Positions 10,490-21,732 of a DNA stretch of 64,000 bases are shown here, piece by piece. Position 1 is the stretch's first letter; the number at the start of each line of letters is the position of its first letter. Made by a program: the position numbers and the translations under genes. The notes under the pieces were generated by a model that did not search any database, had not been told where the DNA came from, and saw only the letters and a list, made by a program, of their open reading frames with translations. The stretch spans positions 1,984,001 through 2,048,000 of the forward strand of contig JAHLEZ010000012.1 in assembly GCA_020726505.1 (NCBI GenBank), in the 5' to 3' direction. The DNA comes from Leptodontidium sp. MPI-SDFR-AT-0119. Taxonomy: Eukaryota; Ascomycota; Leotiomycetes; Helotiales; Leptodontidiaceae.

Positions 10490-12417
10490 AGCCCCCTCCT
10501 TTTCCGGCCACCTCGCTTAATTTCAGTACTTTTTATTCTTTCCCTAATAACTCTACGCTACATTAACTTCTAACATGATTCTATAGAATCTGAATCTTCT
10601 TTTAATTTTGATTTTGTAGTTCTAATTTCACGATCTTTAACTGTAATTTAAGCCTCTTAAATAGCACGTGTTATAATAAACTTAAAATTTGGACTTTCTT
10701 CTTACGTTTTCTTAGCTTTAACTACTTGAATCTAGCCTCTAGCTCTCGAATTCGCATATTAACTTACCTTAAATTAAAATCCTTCTTATTAAACTCCTTA
10801 GTAATCTTTTTAAAGAGCATACGTTAAGTTAAAAGTTAGTTATATAATAAATTCGATAAAGTGAGTAATCTTAAGTAAAGATCTCTTTAGCCTTTTGGAG
10901 TAGAAAAGGGTAAAGGTGTTTTTAGAGGCTCTAAGAGTAAGGTAGTGTGGGAGGGATAAAGCCTAATAAACCACAGAACAAGAGAGGTAGCATATAGTGA
11001 GGTACGGGAGAGATTCTAGGTGTAAGAAATCGCGGATCGATCAAATCTGAAGATAACACATATTTAAAGAACATAAAAAGTCGAGGGAAGGGAGGAGAAA
11101 AAAGTGTATTAAATAATATCTATAAAAAGTTCTTCGTTATTGAGTTGTTTTCAAGTATTAAGCTCTTTTATATAGAAAGAGCCTATCCGGTCAGGTGACA
11201 AAGAAGCTACCGAGAGCCTTCCCCACCACAGTAGTTTAATAACTACTATGGCCATTTAGAATAAGTAATTAAGCTAAATAATCACGTGGTTTAGTTTAAG
11301 GAATAAATATATTTTTAAGTGATTTAAGAGTAGTAGTATTAGTTATTTATCTATTTATTATTGTAGTAAAGTACTAATGTAAAGACATAAACAAAAGCTC
11401 TAGAATAAGGTGCAGAGCACCAGAGGCAAAGCCCTTCGGGCACTAAGTCTTCAATGCGAGGTGGAAAAAGTCTTCAATTCTTTCTAGAATACAACTTGGC
11501 AAGACCTCTTATACTACCTCAAAGGTAGTTTGGTTCATGCCTTGGAAGCCTTAGGCCTCATAGCGAAAGCTGGCCCTAATGGGCGCTTTACACTAAGACT
11601 TAAATAAGTCTAATTGAGTTAGAAACTATTATTATTAAACACTTTTGCTCTTATAAGTTATAAGAGACTCAGTTAACGCTCTTATAGCTAATACACACTT
11701 AATTAACGAGGTCTAGGCACATAAACTAGACTGTCTCCCTTGAAGTTTTGCTCGTTTAATATGCTTTGTAATATATCTATTAACTCTATAACTTTCTCTA
11801 TAATACCACTTCGTTTATATTTTATCGTTACGTAGTTTGAATTGCCTTAATTACTAAAACCTTTGGTTTTTGAAACTATGGCCGAATAACCTTGGTTGTA
11901 GCGCAATTCACACGCACTAAATCGACAGTGAGTTGCCTTTTAGTCTTAAGAATAGGGTAGTGTACTAAAAATCCGGTATATCTCCGCTTTCCGGGTAGTA
12001 AGTTGTCTCCTTAAAGAGCTATTTTTCTAAAAACCTTAATTTGCGTATAAGTAATACTACGACTAAAGACCTCTTAATTAAGAATTTATTTAACTAATAG
12101 ATCTTTAATTACTATAAGAAGCTTTTAAAGATAGCTAGCGCCTTCTTGGTGTGATTTGGAAGTGAATTATTGACTTTATAATATAAACTTAAGAACTCCC
12201 TACTCTAGGGTAACCTTCCGTAAAGATTTTTTATTTTCTACTTTTCCAAGTGCATAGCTAATATTGTGCTCTTTGTATTTAAGCTTTATTATAACAAGAA
12301 GATAAATTCTAAATTTCAGAAGAATTGATTAAAGAATAAAGAAGTTATTAATTATTAAAGTGAGAGGATATAAATGGCGGTGAGTTAAGCGAGGTGGCGG
12401 AAATAGGGGGGGGGACT
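10490..12417. mobile_element. DNA transposon, Tc1/mariner-type (Fot1/pogo-like), 1928 bp, degraded
   Basis: Flanked by TA at 10488-10489 and 12418-12419. The ends are inverted: the left begins AGCCCCCTCCTTTTCCGGCC, the right end read in reverse begins AGTCCCCCCCCTATTTCCGC, and both continue CACCTCGCTTAA. Removing it with one TA restores the gypsy RT frame from IIIYS onward. TA duplication, terminal repeats of about 30 bp and a length of about 1.9 kb fit Fot1/pogo elements. The internal transposase is too mutated for me to read, so the superfamily rests on the ends and the target site. Confidence 0.8.
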
Positions 12418-12830
12418 TATTCTTAGAATAAGGAAGAATATACGGAGTACGTCCGTAAGGTTCTCCTGAGACTCGGAGAAGCAGGACTATAGGCCGACAT
12501 TAAGACGTCTGAATTTAACATCACCCGGACTAATACTTGGGATTTATTATTGGTATCACTAGAATTGAGGCAGACTCTAAAAAGACGCTGGCTATTCGCT
12601 AATGGGACCCTCTTAAGACTGTCAAAGCAGTATAATCCTTCCTAGGGTTCTATAACTTCTATAGGCGCTTTATACGAGACTATGGAAGAATTGCAAACCC
12701 CCTAAATCAACTGACATGGAAAGAACTGTCAAGGGCTCGAATCAAGTGACTTTCATACTTTTATGAAGCTATTCACAACTTTGTATAAGCCGCACGAGCC
12801 AACTCGTAAACCAACATAAAAACATATTTC

Positions 12831-13843
12831 CTTAAGAATCTCTTCTCTCCTTGTAACCAATCCATTCAACCAAGTAGCAATTGTCCGCGAACTAGCACTC
12901 GTTCCGTGACGGGGGCGCCCCTTATGCAATAGTGTGACTGTTTGAACGCATTGATACCGTCACCAAGGGATAAAACGTCAACGGAGAATCAGGGGCTGTT
13001 AGGCAAATGGGTTATAAAAGTCGAAGGCTTTCCCTTAGCCAGTAAAGCATCTAGAAAGTCCTCTCGTCAATGGAATTAACTTGATCTCTACGCTACGTCT
13101 TTTGCCTATTTTCCGCCGTGACAAATAGCACTAACAGTCGCAAACATATTTATGATATTAGCTCCACTAGACCCGTAAATCTGGATATTATATCAATTAA
13201 GGTATTGTCAGAGATAAATAGTTGAATATTTCGCCCGAACTTTTAATTTCCGGACTAACTTACGACAGTCCGTGTGATAGAGTCTGAGGTGGCAAAGACA
13301 AGGGACAAAGACGGGGGGCAAAGAGTGCCGTAAGTTCTCAGCAGCCTCTAGTTAATAAGAACAGCAGTGAGAAATCTGTCACAGCTGCTTTGAATACGGT
13401 AGAAGATCTATCAAAGGGTAACCGACTATGCCGTCTTCTGTTACGCTTTGCATACATTCATTTATCATGGGTCATTGATGCTTACAAGGCAGTGGCGGTC
13501 GCCGACCAAGTCAAGGGTGGAGTCAGCCGGAACGTTGGCCAATGCGATGCCAGGGTTGCCATAGATACATAACTCGAAGCAAAGCGCACAGTTTCAGGCG
13601 AGGGACTCAAAAGAAGCATGCTGTTGGGATATTGCCGTGGCAGGCAGGCGTTGGGCTGTGCTCGCTAGTCACTCTCCTATCATGTATTTGTCTTTCCACA
13701 AGTAGCTGAGATGATCGTGAACGTACCTCCCTCCTAGCACGTATCTACATGCATCGTGGGGAGTTGCCCCATCTTCTCGCTTCCTGCCCCCCCCCCCCCC
13801 CCCCCTCTTTGAATATTCGAAACCTTCTTCAAGGAGCTATCGC
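12831..13843. other. Intergenic transition from repeats to gene island
   Basis: Composition changes from RIP-type to normal near 13.0-13.4 kb. A run of 19 C residues lies at 13787-13805, just downstream of the tannase-family stop codon. No supported gene. Confidence 0.55.
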
Positions 13844-15843
13844 CTAGTAAGACTCTGCACAAGTATACGATGTCGCCACGCCCGAATCCCCTTTTCCATC
13901 CCACTTCGCAACGAGCGGATACGGGCAGAGCGGCTGGGAATGATTCGTGCTCGGTTCAATTGTCGAGAGCGTGGCAGGTGCAACACCTTTTTCCACCCAC
14001 TCTATCAAGGATCCAAGCGGGTCGGTAGGATAATAGCCCTTACCTCCACTCAGGCCCGTGCTTGTGAGTGAAATGCCGGAAGGGCCGCAATGCGCCAGGC
14101 CAGGCCCAAGGAAAAGCCTGTAGAAGTCGTCGGTGCCTGATATGAGGCCATTGACATTGCTCCAGTATTCGACTGAGTTGTCCGTAGGGATGAGCTCATC
14201 CTGAGTTCCGTGCCTGCAGAAGTGATGGTATTAGCCTCAATTCTAGGAAATTGGTGGTGTGCGCGTGTGGCTTTGCTCCTCAGAAACATCCCTGGACGCT
14301 TCGGAACTTCAACTATTGGACAGACACCAAATTTGTTGTGATGAGGCAAGAATCGGAAATCAAATGTACCAGGTGATCATTTTGCCTCCAGCGTTCTTGA
14401 ACGCGCTCAGATCAGCGTCGCTCGTTCCTATAATAGACTCGTACTCCTGGATAGACTTGTGGAAGAGAGATTCGAACCCGTCGTAGGTTAAATTTCTGAT
14501 ATTGACATTGGGATCTTTTAGGACAAAGTATTGAAGCCACTGTTCGGCGAGCGAAAACGGATTCGGGCCTCTGGTGCCGTACGCGCACTCAGTGATATTG
14601 GCCACCGATGTAAGATTAGTCCCTCTACTGAATGGATACCAAAGGAACGAGCCATTGCCACTGAAAACACCCTGCCAAATCTTTGCAACAACGTTGGCAC
14701 CTTGAGCAGTCAGGGTTTTCGTGATATTGTGACAGTCGAATGATTGTCCAATGCTGCTATGAGGATCGTAGTGGCATAGCTCTGGAGCTGCAATAATACC
14801 GTCCTTGACATTGTCCAATTCGTCGCATGCCTTCGTTGCGGCTGCGGTAAAACCATCGAGCTCACAGTTCTCGGGGTAATAGCCTTCTTCGTTCATGATG
14901 ACGGCGGGAAAGAAATCACCAGTAAGGAACCTGGTCCAGTACGCTGCAGGCGCTTCTGCAAGGATGCCGTCGTAGTTATCGGGGTATCTTTGAGCGGACA
15001 TCAAGCCTTGTCTCCCTCCGGTTGAACAGCCGCGCCAATAGGAGTATGAGGGTGGCTTGCCATAGAAGCTCTTAATGACTTGCTTGCTGATCTTGGGTAG
15101 ATCATCAAGAGCCCTGGAGGCGAAGTCGATGAAAAGCGGATAGTTCACATTTCCCGGACTCTTGAGTGTCCACAGACTTGGATCACCAGTAATGATATCA
15201 TGTCCCCCGTCCGTGATAGCAACTGCGTAGCCTTGTTGAACAGCGGCAGCGCCGTATGCTAGGAAATTGCCCATCACAAAACCTCCTCCACCCAATCCTA
15301 AGAACCGTCCGTTCCAGCCTGAAAGGGGAAGGCGCATTTGAATCTGTAAGGTGTTAATAAAAAGTCCCATGAAGACGCTTAAAGGATGGTTTAAATATCT
15401 AAGAACGCGGTCACGAAAGCCGAAAAGCCTTCTAACACTACTTCGGGCCTCGCAACCTCGTTGTTACACAATCTTAGGACAGTTAAGAGGCAGAGAAACT
15501 CTGTTCATCATGTTAGGCCCCAATTTTATCATGACTTGTATTATTTTCTTACCACCACAATGGTGTCATTGTATCCGGGATGGGTATAAGTAACATTGGC
15601 TGCGCAGTAGCTGACGGTGATCATGCCAAATGGACTGACGTTGAGTTCCGTGGAATTGTACTTGGGAGCAGCCCTGATAGCCAATATTTCCGCACCAAAC
15701 AATTCTAGTGTTGTGAACGATAACGCATCACAGAGTAGTGACGAATTTACCGACCACTTGCCGAACTTTCCAGTGGTAGGTATAGCGCAAACGTATCGCA
15801 GCAGTAGGAGCAATGACAAACAAGTGATATGATACAGGCCCAT
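13844..15843 (-). CDS. Secreted tannase/feruloyl esterase family protein
   Basis: Three exons (15843-15553, 15343-14370, 14213-13844) give 544 aa. Introns are GTAAGA...TTACAG (209 bp) and GTACAT...CTGCAG (156 bp); the second is placed by continuity of the conserved ITWHGTQDELIP segment. Residues 1-20 (MGLYHITCLSLLLLL...) form a signal peptide. Family hallmarks are NGRFLGLGGGG, the nucleophile motif GCSTGGRQG (C203-S204), D427 in HGTQDELIP and H463-C464 in GLAHCGPSG. Together these are the CS-D-HC catalytic arrangement with its linking disulfide. The end reads CPYPLVAKWDGKGD, typical of the family. The enzyme should hydrolyse gallate or hydroxycinnamate esters outside the cell; sequence reading alone cannot separate tannase from feruloyl esterase. 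It is divergent from the carboxylesterase gene and appears intact. Confidence 0.92.
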
Positions 15844-15905
15844 CTTGGAGATGAATCGTAACGATAATACGCCTTTGTCCGGCTCTGGCGTTCGGCGTTC
15901 GCCAT

Positions 15906-15913
15906 CTTTTATA
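15906..15913 (-). promoter_or_regulatory. TATA box of the tannase-family gene
   Basis: On the minus strand this reads TATAAAAG, 62 bp upstream of the ATG at 15843. The position suits a short 5' UTR. Confidence 0.6.
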
Positions 15914-16142
15914 GATGTAGGGTCGGCAGTTTCAGTTCACCGGGCTTAACGATGGTGCTATCGTGCCATCGCAGCGTAGCAGGTGTGTTGTCCAGTTCCG
16001 GCAGTGATTATGTTTCTCAAGCGAGACACCCCGCAATAGCGCGCATCGGGGATATTACTTGCTTGGTCCCGAAGTTCGGCCAAGACTTCCGGCAGGTCGA
16101 GCATCACATGATCCCAGCTTCTCAAGCGGGGAATCCCGCGAG

Positions 16143-16157
16143 CCGGAGGTCATCCGG
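16143..16157. promoter_or_regulatory. Candidate Zn2Cys6 binding site, CGG-N7-CCG
   Basis: CCGGA-GGTCA-TCCGG is a perfect 5+5 inverted repeat inside the divergent esterase promoter. A Zn2Cys6 regulator is encoded 6 kb downstream at 22250-24423. The match is by motif logic only; such sites also occur by chance. Confidence 0.35.
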
Positions 16158-16463
16158 CAGCAGTTACCCCGTTTGGATCGCCGAACAACAGTCTTCATGA
16201 TTGTGTTTATCATCGCCGACCCGTTAGCGTCACCAGTTCCGATCGAAGTTGACCTAATCGTCTGAACCGGCAACATTTTGTAATTATCAAGATCGTCCAG
16301 ACTCGGCAGATTTAACCCTGTCGTAAATTCCACTCCAAAGGGTCGTTAAATACAAGCTTCTAGTTTATGGAAGATGGCTGTCTTGGAGGTCAGCCTGAAC
16401 AATGGTAGAGTACCTCCTCTTTGCCCAGTCTTTCCCCAGTACGTGTCCGCGTAGCTAAGAACC

Positions 16464-18363
16464 ATGACCTGCAATACATTCTTGTGGCACGCCACGGCTC
16501 TGTTGTGCTTGCTCGTAGCCAAGGAATCTTCAACGTTACCAGCAGCTGATGATGGTCCAATCCTCGAGCTTGGTTACGCAAAATATCAAGGTGTTAGAAA
16601 CAGCTCTTTTGGGTACGTTCAGACACTGCGATTCGAGGGTTGAACACCTGGCACCATTTGGGTAACATTCGAAGCCATCTCCGATACTGACAAGTTCAAG
16701 CTTCAACATCTTTCAAGGCATACCCTACGCTGCACCCCCCACTGGAAATCTTCGGTGGCGCGCTCCTGTGCCCATCGAAAAATACCTGAACAGCCACGAC
16801 AAAAACGCCATTCGCAGCGCAATACACCCCGGTAAGATATGCGTACAAGGAGCCACCACTTGGGGCTCGAACACGACTATCAATCTGCCTTCGCAGAGCG
16901 AGGACTGCCTAGTGATGGATGTGTACACCCCTCTTGTGCCTCGATCAAAGAATCTTCCGATCGTGGTCAATATCCACGGCGGTGGATACGCAAGTGGCTA
17001 TAATCTCGACAATTCTTATCTTTCCTCGTACGCCAACGGCAGTCTCATCGTCGTCAACATCCAGTATCGCCTAGGCTTTTACGGGTTTCTCGGCAGTAAC
17101 GAGATTCAGAAAGATGGAACTGCTAATGCTGGCTTCCTTGATCAGCGAGCCGCCATAGAATGGATCCAACGCAACGCTCCAGCTTTTGGTGGCGATCCCA
17201 AGGGGATAACGATTTGGGGAGGGAGTGCCGGAGGCGGGTCCGTGATGGCTCAGATGATGCTTCACGGAGGAGAAGAATGCCCACCATTTCGAGCTGCTGC
17301 TGCAGGTACGCTAGCTATTCCCTTTCTTTTTCGCGAAACTGGGAACGTATGCTAATGGCTGCATGATCCAGAGCTCCCAGGTTTCCTCCCGTTCAAAGGC
17401 CCCGAAATAGTCAACGGACAATATCAGGCACTTCTAGCTAGCGCCAACTGTTCCACCGTCAAGTGCTTGAGGAATGTCCCAGAGGCTACACTGAATAATG
17501 CCACAAAGAAAGCATATGCAATCGGATGGGCCCAGGGTCGCTATGGCTACGGGGATTTCTGGGTAACCCCGACAGTCGATGGGAAGGTTATTAGAGAGCT
17601 TCCCTCAGATGCTTTCAAGAATGGCCACTTCAGTAAAGTTCCACTACTCACCGACCACAGCAGCTGGGAAGGTATTGCGCCCTAAGAAGCCCCGATTGTA
17701 GCAGTTTTTTTTCTGACCGATAATATAGGAGAAGGGTACACGAACTTCAGCATTACGACAGAGGCAGACGTGCAGCATAACTTCGAACGCTTTTGGCAGA
17801 TTCGCAACGAATCGTTCTTCAAGCAGCTTCTCAGTCTCTACCCGCTTAGTACTTACGACGCGACATACTTCTCAAACCCTGCATGGAAAGTGGTTACTGC
17901 GATATTCCCGACTTTCGCGAAGGTCATGGGTGATCAACCTTGGGCACAAGCAGCGGGCATATGGGGCGACGTTGTTATCCGCTGCACATCTTGGGTCCTG
18001 GCTACCGGGTCCAGCGGTGTAGGGATGCCGACGTGGAAGATGTTTTTTGACGCCGGCTACAAGCTCCATGGGGTTTCGGATGCCTATATCCAGGGGGCAC
18101 CGAACAGCACTGGTAACCTCCCGCTGGAGTCAGCTATGAAGGACTACTTCGTTTCATTCTTTGTAAACGTTGATCCAAATCAGCCTGTGCCAGGCGTACT
18201 GACACCAGCCTCACAGAAACCGCACTGGCCACTCTACTCGAGCGGAGGGAGTCAAGGGGCGGTTCTGGGAGTGACGGATACAACCTTCAATGTCATTCCT
18301 GATCCAGAGAACTCGGCAAAATGTCGTTTCTATCAGAAGAACAATGCCTTGACCGGCGTTTGA
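16464..18363 (+). CDS. Secreted type-B carboxylesterase/lipase (COesterase family)
   Basis: Four exons (16464-16612, 16701-17305, 17372-17671, 17729-18363) give 562 aa. Introns of 88, 66 and 57 bp have GT...AG ends and CTGAC/CTAAT branch sites, and each join restores a conserved segment, such as FQGIPYAAPPTG after intron 1. The N-terminus (MTCNTFLWHATALLCLLVA) is a signal peptide. Alpha/beta-hydrolase features are the oxyanion loop HGGG at about 142-145, nucleophile S225 in IWGGSAGGG (the usual motif is GESAGG; here Gly replaces Glu), a likely acid in SSWEGEG (E351 or E353) and the likely catalytic H465 in YKLHGVSDAYI. SEDCLVMDVYTP is a family signature. It probably cleaves carboxylic esters outside the cell; no substrate can be read off. 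It starts 620 bp from the divergent tannase-family gene. Confidence 0.9.
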
Positions 18364-19344
18364 GCGGACTCGACGCATATGGAAAATGTTCTAAACAGCA
18401 AGCGAGCGGGGATTGCGAGGAGATGTCAGACATGAAATCATCAAGCCGTGTATATGATAATTAATCATGATAATTTAGTGATGTCAGTTGAAACGTTTGT
18501 CGCCCACTAGCTCTCCTATTATAGACTAGCTTCGAACTGGACTTATACATCATCACAATCATTTTTACCCTCAAATTGGACTCTATCCCATGCTCTTAAA
18601 ACCTATACACTCCCGAAACAGTTTACTTACTGTACTGCACCAGAAGCATACCACCGAGAATTCAGAAAGTCGTTCCATTTTGTACTTGCTTAGTACTTAC
18701 ATCACAGCCGCGTACGATCTTCGTGACACACATGGGAAGTCTAGATTCCTTACCTGACTGGTTGTGACAGTACACCGGTGATTGCCTAAGCCAGGGCAGA
18801 GGCGAGACTTTCCTGGTGAAGGGAGAGCTTTGACAGTAATGAACTACTAACTGTTGGAAGGCATTTGAGCAAGCGCTCCAAGATCATTGACACGATCCAG
18901 CTAATTGACTCGGTACCTATTTGGCCGAAGTCCGCAAGGGAGTCAGACGCCGCAGCTAGCTAAGCTTGGGGATAGTATGATGGGAAGTGATATGCCTAAT
19001 CCCAACGTTCCCCGCGCAAATGATCTAGGTCCAATGTAGCACAGTCCTACCGGTCGTGCCGATAAACTCCGGTGCTAAGCTACAACCAGCAAGCCACTCC
19101 CGGACATCCTCAGTCCCCCGCATGAAGCTCCTCACATGGCTAAAACTACGGCGCTGTATGCTCCGCCTTTTTCTGGTAAGAAATGTGTCCACAGGCGCCA
19201 AGAACGGGAAGAATTATGCTCTATTCCCATGTGCAGTGGCTTCGTGGTAGTGGATCCTGCCACCGGAGATACGTGGTCATATAGGCTCATACTCCTGAGC
19301 TATCTGTTCATATGAAAGATAGGAAGCATTCCATCATTACTTAG
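18364..19344. other. Intergenic between carboxylesterase and GH3 gene
   Basis: About 1 kb without a supported gene. A short open frame at 19056-19250 has no motif or splice support. CCGGTCGTGCCG near 19051-19062 is another CGG/CCG pair (N5) upstream of the GH3 gene. Confidence 0.5.
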
Positions 19345-19447
19345 GTATGTATCACCTCCATCTGGTGATGATAGGTGGGAGTATATCCGGTTCTCCTCTC
19401 GCCTCTGTCCAGCTTATTCTTGAGTTATTACTTTACTGACTTTCCAG
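19345..19447 (+). other. Probable 5' UTR intron of the GH3 gene
   Basis: GTATGT at 19345, a TTACTGAC branch site and TTTCCAG ending at 19447 make a good 103-bp fungal intron immediately upstream of the ATG. The preceding sequence has an in-frame TAG just before the donor, so the upstream exon is probably untranslated. Confidence 0.5.
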
Positions 19448-19455
19448 AGCTCAAT

Positions 19456-21732
19456 ATGATGACTCCTCTTCTCGAATTCAGATCTGCCGTTCATCTGGTG
19501 AAGCAAGGCGAGAACTCTGTCAAGGTAGCGGAATCTCTACTCTCCGAGCTGACCAGCGATGAGCGATTATGGCTTATTGACGGAGATTCTGAGTTTTGGA
19601 AAGGGCTGAATGATCTCTATATGGGTGTATACCTCAAAGAGCCCTATGTCCACGGCGCCGTGAAGCGACTTGGAATACCTGGGATTCGATACTGTGATGG
19701 ACCACGAGGCGTCAACATCAACACAGCCACGGCATTTCCTGTCTCAATGGCGCGAGCGGCAACTTGGGATCCTTCTCTGGAAGAGCGTGTTGGGATTGCG
19801 ATTGGTCTTGAGTCACGCGCCTACGGCGCCAACACAGTTGGCAGCGTGTGCATCAACTTGCCCAGGCACCCTGTGTGGGGTCGAGTCCAAGAGACATACG
19901 GCGAAGATCCGCTGCTTCTCGGGGAGTTTGGGGCGGCCCAGGTGCGAGGTCTTCAGAGAAATGTCATGGCTTGCGTCAAACACCTCGCGCTCAACTCGAT
20001 AGAGACTACTCGATTCCGTGTCGACGTCCAGATTGACGATGCCGCGCTTCACGAGGTCTACTTGCCTCAGTTCAAACGATGTGTGGAAGAAGGTGCCTTC
20101 TCTATAATGTCTGCATATAATTCGGTGAACGGCGAATGGGCAGGCGAGAATAGAGAGCTGTTGACGAACATCCTGCGGAACCAATGGGGCTTCAAAGGCT
20201 TTGTGATATCTGACTGGGTGTTTGGATTGCGAGATGGTGTGAAGTCAATCAAGGCTGGCTTAGATATTGAGGCCCCGTTCCAAAACCGCCGAGCTTTCTC
20301 TGTAAGGCTTGCTCTCGAGTCGGGAGACCTCCAATGGGCAGATATAAACAATATTGTTCGACGGATTCTCGATAGTCAGCTTCGGTTCTACGCTGCTAGA
20401 GTCCCGGAAGAACCCAGCAAGAACGTTGCATTCAGTCCCGCACATCAAGACCTCGCCCTGGAAGTAGCCAGAAAATCAATCGTTCTACTGAAGAACACTG
20501 AGGTGGACGGTCAGCCACTTCTTCCACTCCGCTCTCATCTCCCAAGCTGCGCCATTATCGGCCGCCTCGCCAACTCCACTGCAACAGGAGACCGAGCATC
20601 GTCCTGGGTGAACTGCCCTGATGTGATTTCTCCATATCAAGGCCTAAAGCAAGCGCTTCCCAACACGAACATCGTCCTGTCGGATGCTGATGATGTGCAG
20701 TCTGCGGTTGAAGCGGCACAGAGATGTGAGGTAACTCTCCTCATCGTGGGTTACGACTCAGGAGATGAGGGTGAATTTCTGAGACCATCACGCGAAGATG
20801 ATGCAGAGGCACTCGCGCTGTTTCCACCATTAGATGATTCTCCTGCAGCTCAACGGATCAGGATGGTGCTCTCCAAATCCTCATCACACGGATCGAACGG
20901 GCTTGATTCGAGCGAGACTCAAGCTCATTTCAGCAACAAAACTGCTCCGCCTGAGGACTTCCTCTCCCGACCCACGGGTGGTGATCGTCATAGTGTCCGT
21001 CTTCGCCCTCGAGATGTCGACATCATTCGCGCCGTAGTATCTGCCAACCCGCGAACGATTGTGTCGATCGTCACCGCCGGAGCTGTGATAACAGAGGAGT
21101 GGCGACACAGCGTCCCTGCAGTGCTCGTCGGCTGGTACAACGGCTGCAAAGGAGGTCGCGCTCTTGCCGATGTCCTGATGGGCGTGGTGGATCCTAGTGG
21201 GCGGTTGCCTTGGAGTATGCCCACGAGTGAGGCACACTTCCCGGAGTTTGATCCATGCAGAGAGTCAGTAGTGTATGATAAATGGTTCGGGCAGCGTCTC
21301 CTAGATCGCCTAGGAGTAAACGCTGCGTTTCCCTTGGGGTACGGCTTGTCATACACGACTTTCCAGTTGACAAAGGCCATTGTTCGAAAGGCTGCATCTC
21401 GAGACGGGGAGCAGCTAACTGTTTCAGTTACATTGCGAAATAGTGGGGCTAAAAAGGGAAGATGTGTTGTGCAGGTATACGGACGACCGCGGTTTGCTCG
21501 TGGTGGCGGGAACGACTTTCCTGAACGTGTCCTGCTTGGATTCCAGTCGATGGAGGTTGAAGCTCAGGAATCGACGTCGATTGATGTGGCTGTGTCAACC
21601 CGGCCACTGCGTCGATGGGTTAATGGGAAGTTAGAATTAGATGCCAACGGGGTGCTCTTAGAGGTTGGGCAGCATGCGGGAGATCCAATGCCCTTGCGAC
21701 TGCCCCACAGCTTTGTCAAGGCCAGCATATGA
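19456..21732 (+). CDS. GH3 family beta-glycosidase, probably intracellular
   Basis: A single exon encodes 758 aa from the ATG at 19456 (tandem ATG ATG). The longer open frame upstream begins at GTG and overlaps a likely 5' UTR intron, so I reject it. There is no signal peptide. The GH3 N-domain (about 60-320) has RYCDGPRGVN, WGRVQETYGEDP, VKHLALN (K175-H176) and FVISDW with nucleophile D253. The GH3 C-domain (about 340-620) has ARKSIVLLKN and GYDSGDEGE, whose E438 or E440 is the likely acid/base. A fibronectin-III-like domain follows [13 protein letters not shown] Ser/Pro-rich insertion at about 480-530, within the C-domain, is unusual. The enzyme should remove glucosyl or related residues from small glycosides taken up by the cell, complementing the secreted GH3 at 25246-28018. 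Confidence 0.9.
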   Translation: MMTPLLEFRSAVHLVKQGENSVKVAESLLSELTSDERLWLIDGDSEFWKGLNDLYMGVYLKEPYVHGAVKRLGIPGIRYCDGPRGVNINTATAFPVSMARAATWDPSLEERVGIAIGLESRAYGANTVGSVCINLPRHPVWGRVQETYGEDPLLLGEFGAAQVRGLQRNVMACVKHLALNSIETTRFRVDVQIDDAALHEVYLPQFKRCVEEGAFSIMSAYNSVNGEWAGENRELLTNILRNQWGFKGFVISDWVFGLRDGVKSIKAGLDIEAPFQNRRAFSVRLALESGDLQWADINNIVRRILDSQLRFYAARVPEEPSKNVAFSPAHQDLALEVARKSIVLLKNTEVDGQPLLPLRSHLPSCAIIGRLANSTATGDRASSWVNCPDVISPYQGLKQALPNTNIVLSDADDVQSAVEAAQRCEVTLLIVGYDSGDEGEFLRPSREDDAEALALFPPLDDSPAAQRIRMVLSKSSSHGSNGLDSSETQAHFSNKTAPPEDFLSRPTGGDRHSVRLRPRDVDIIRAVVSANPRTIVSIVTAGAVITEEWRHSVPAVLVGWYNGCKGGRALADVLMGVVDPSGRLPWSMPTSEAHFPEFDPCRESVVYDKWFGQRLLDRLGVNAAFPLGYGLSYTTFQLTKAIVRKAASRDGEQLTVSVTLRNSGAKKGRCVVQVYGRPRFARGGGNDFPERVLLGFQSMEVEAQESTSIDVAVSTRPLRRWVNGKLELDANGVLLEVGQHAGDPMPLRLPHSFVKASI

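Larger units (their letters stand above)
7007..12830 (+). mobile_element. Degraded Ty3/gypsy retrotransposon E, disrupted by three insertions
   Basis: Gag-like sequence at about 7300-8140 includes SDARMVYVF and LSIYKDSIKSANARF. A pol region follows: RT at about 9640-10487 with CIDFWKLN, YPLPLLNETLNRM and YLNDIII (YLDD in live elements), then palm/connection and RNase H approach sequence at 12418-12830. The frame is broken by many TAA/TAG codons and small shifts. Removing the solo LTRs at 8984-9285 and 10094-10339 and the DNA transposon at 10490-12417 makes the pol frame continuous across the last two sites. No intact LTR pair was found for this element. Confidence 0.85.
15844..16463. promoter_or_regulatory. 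Shared divergent promoter of tannase-family and carboxylesterase genes
   Basis: This 620-bp gap separates two oppositely transcribed secreted-esterase genes, so co-regulation is plausible. It contains CCGGAGGTCATCCGG at 16143-16157, an inverted CGG-N7-CCG pair of the type bound by Zn2Cys6 dimers, and several single CCGG/CGG triplets. Open frames across it are not supported as genes. Confidence 0.45.

Noticed and set aside
13390..13572. 60-codon frame before the tannase-family gene
   Set aside because: Starts at TTG, no motif, no promoter or splice support.
14050..14349. Separate small minus-strand protein
   Set aside because: A shadow frame over intron 2 and exon 3 of the tannase-family gene; the true frame carries the catalytic Asp and His.
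19375..19455. N-terminal extension of the GH3 protein from 19375
   Set aside because: It begins at GTG and overlaps a good intron (GTATGT...CTGAC...CAG, 19345-19447); the ATG at 19456 fits the family.
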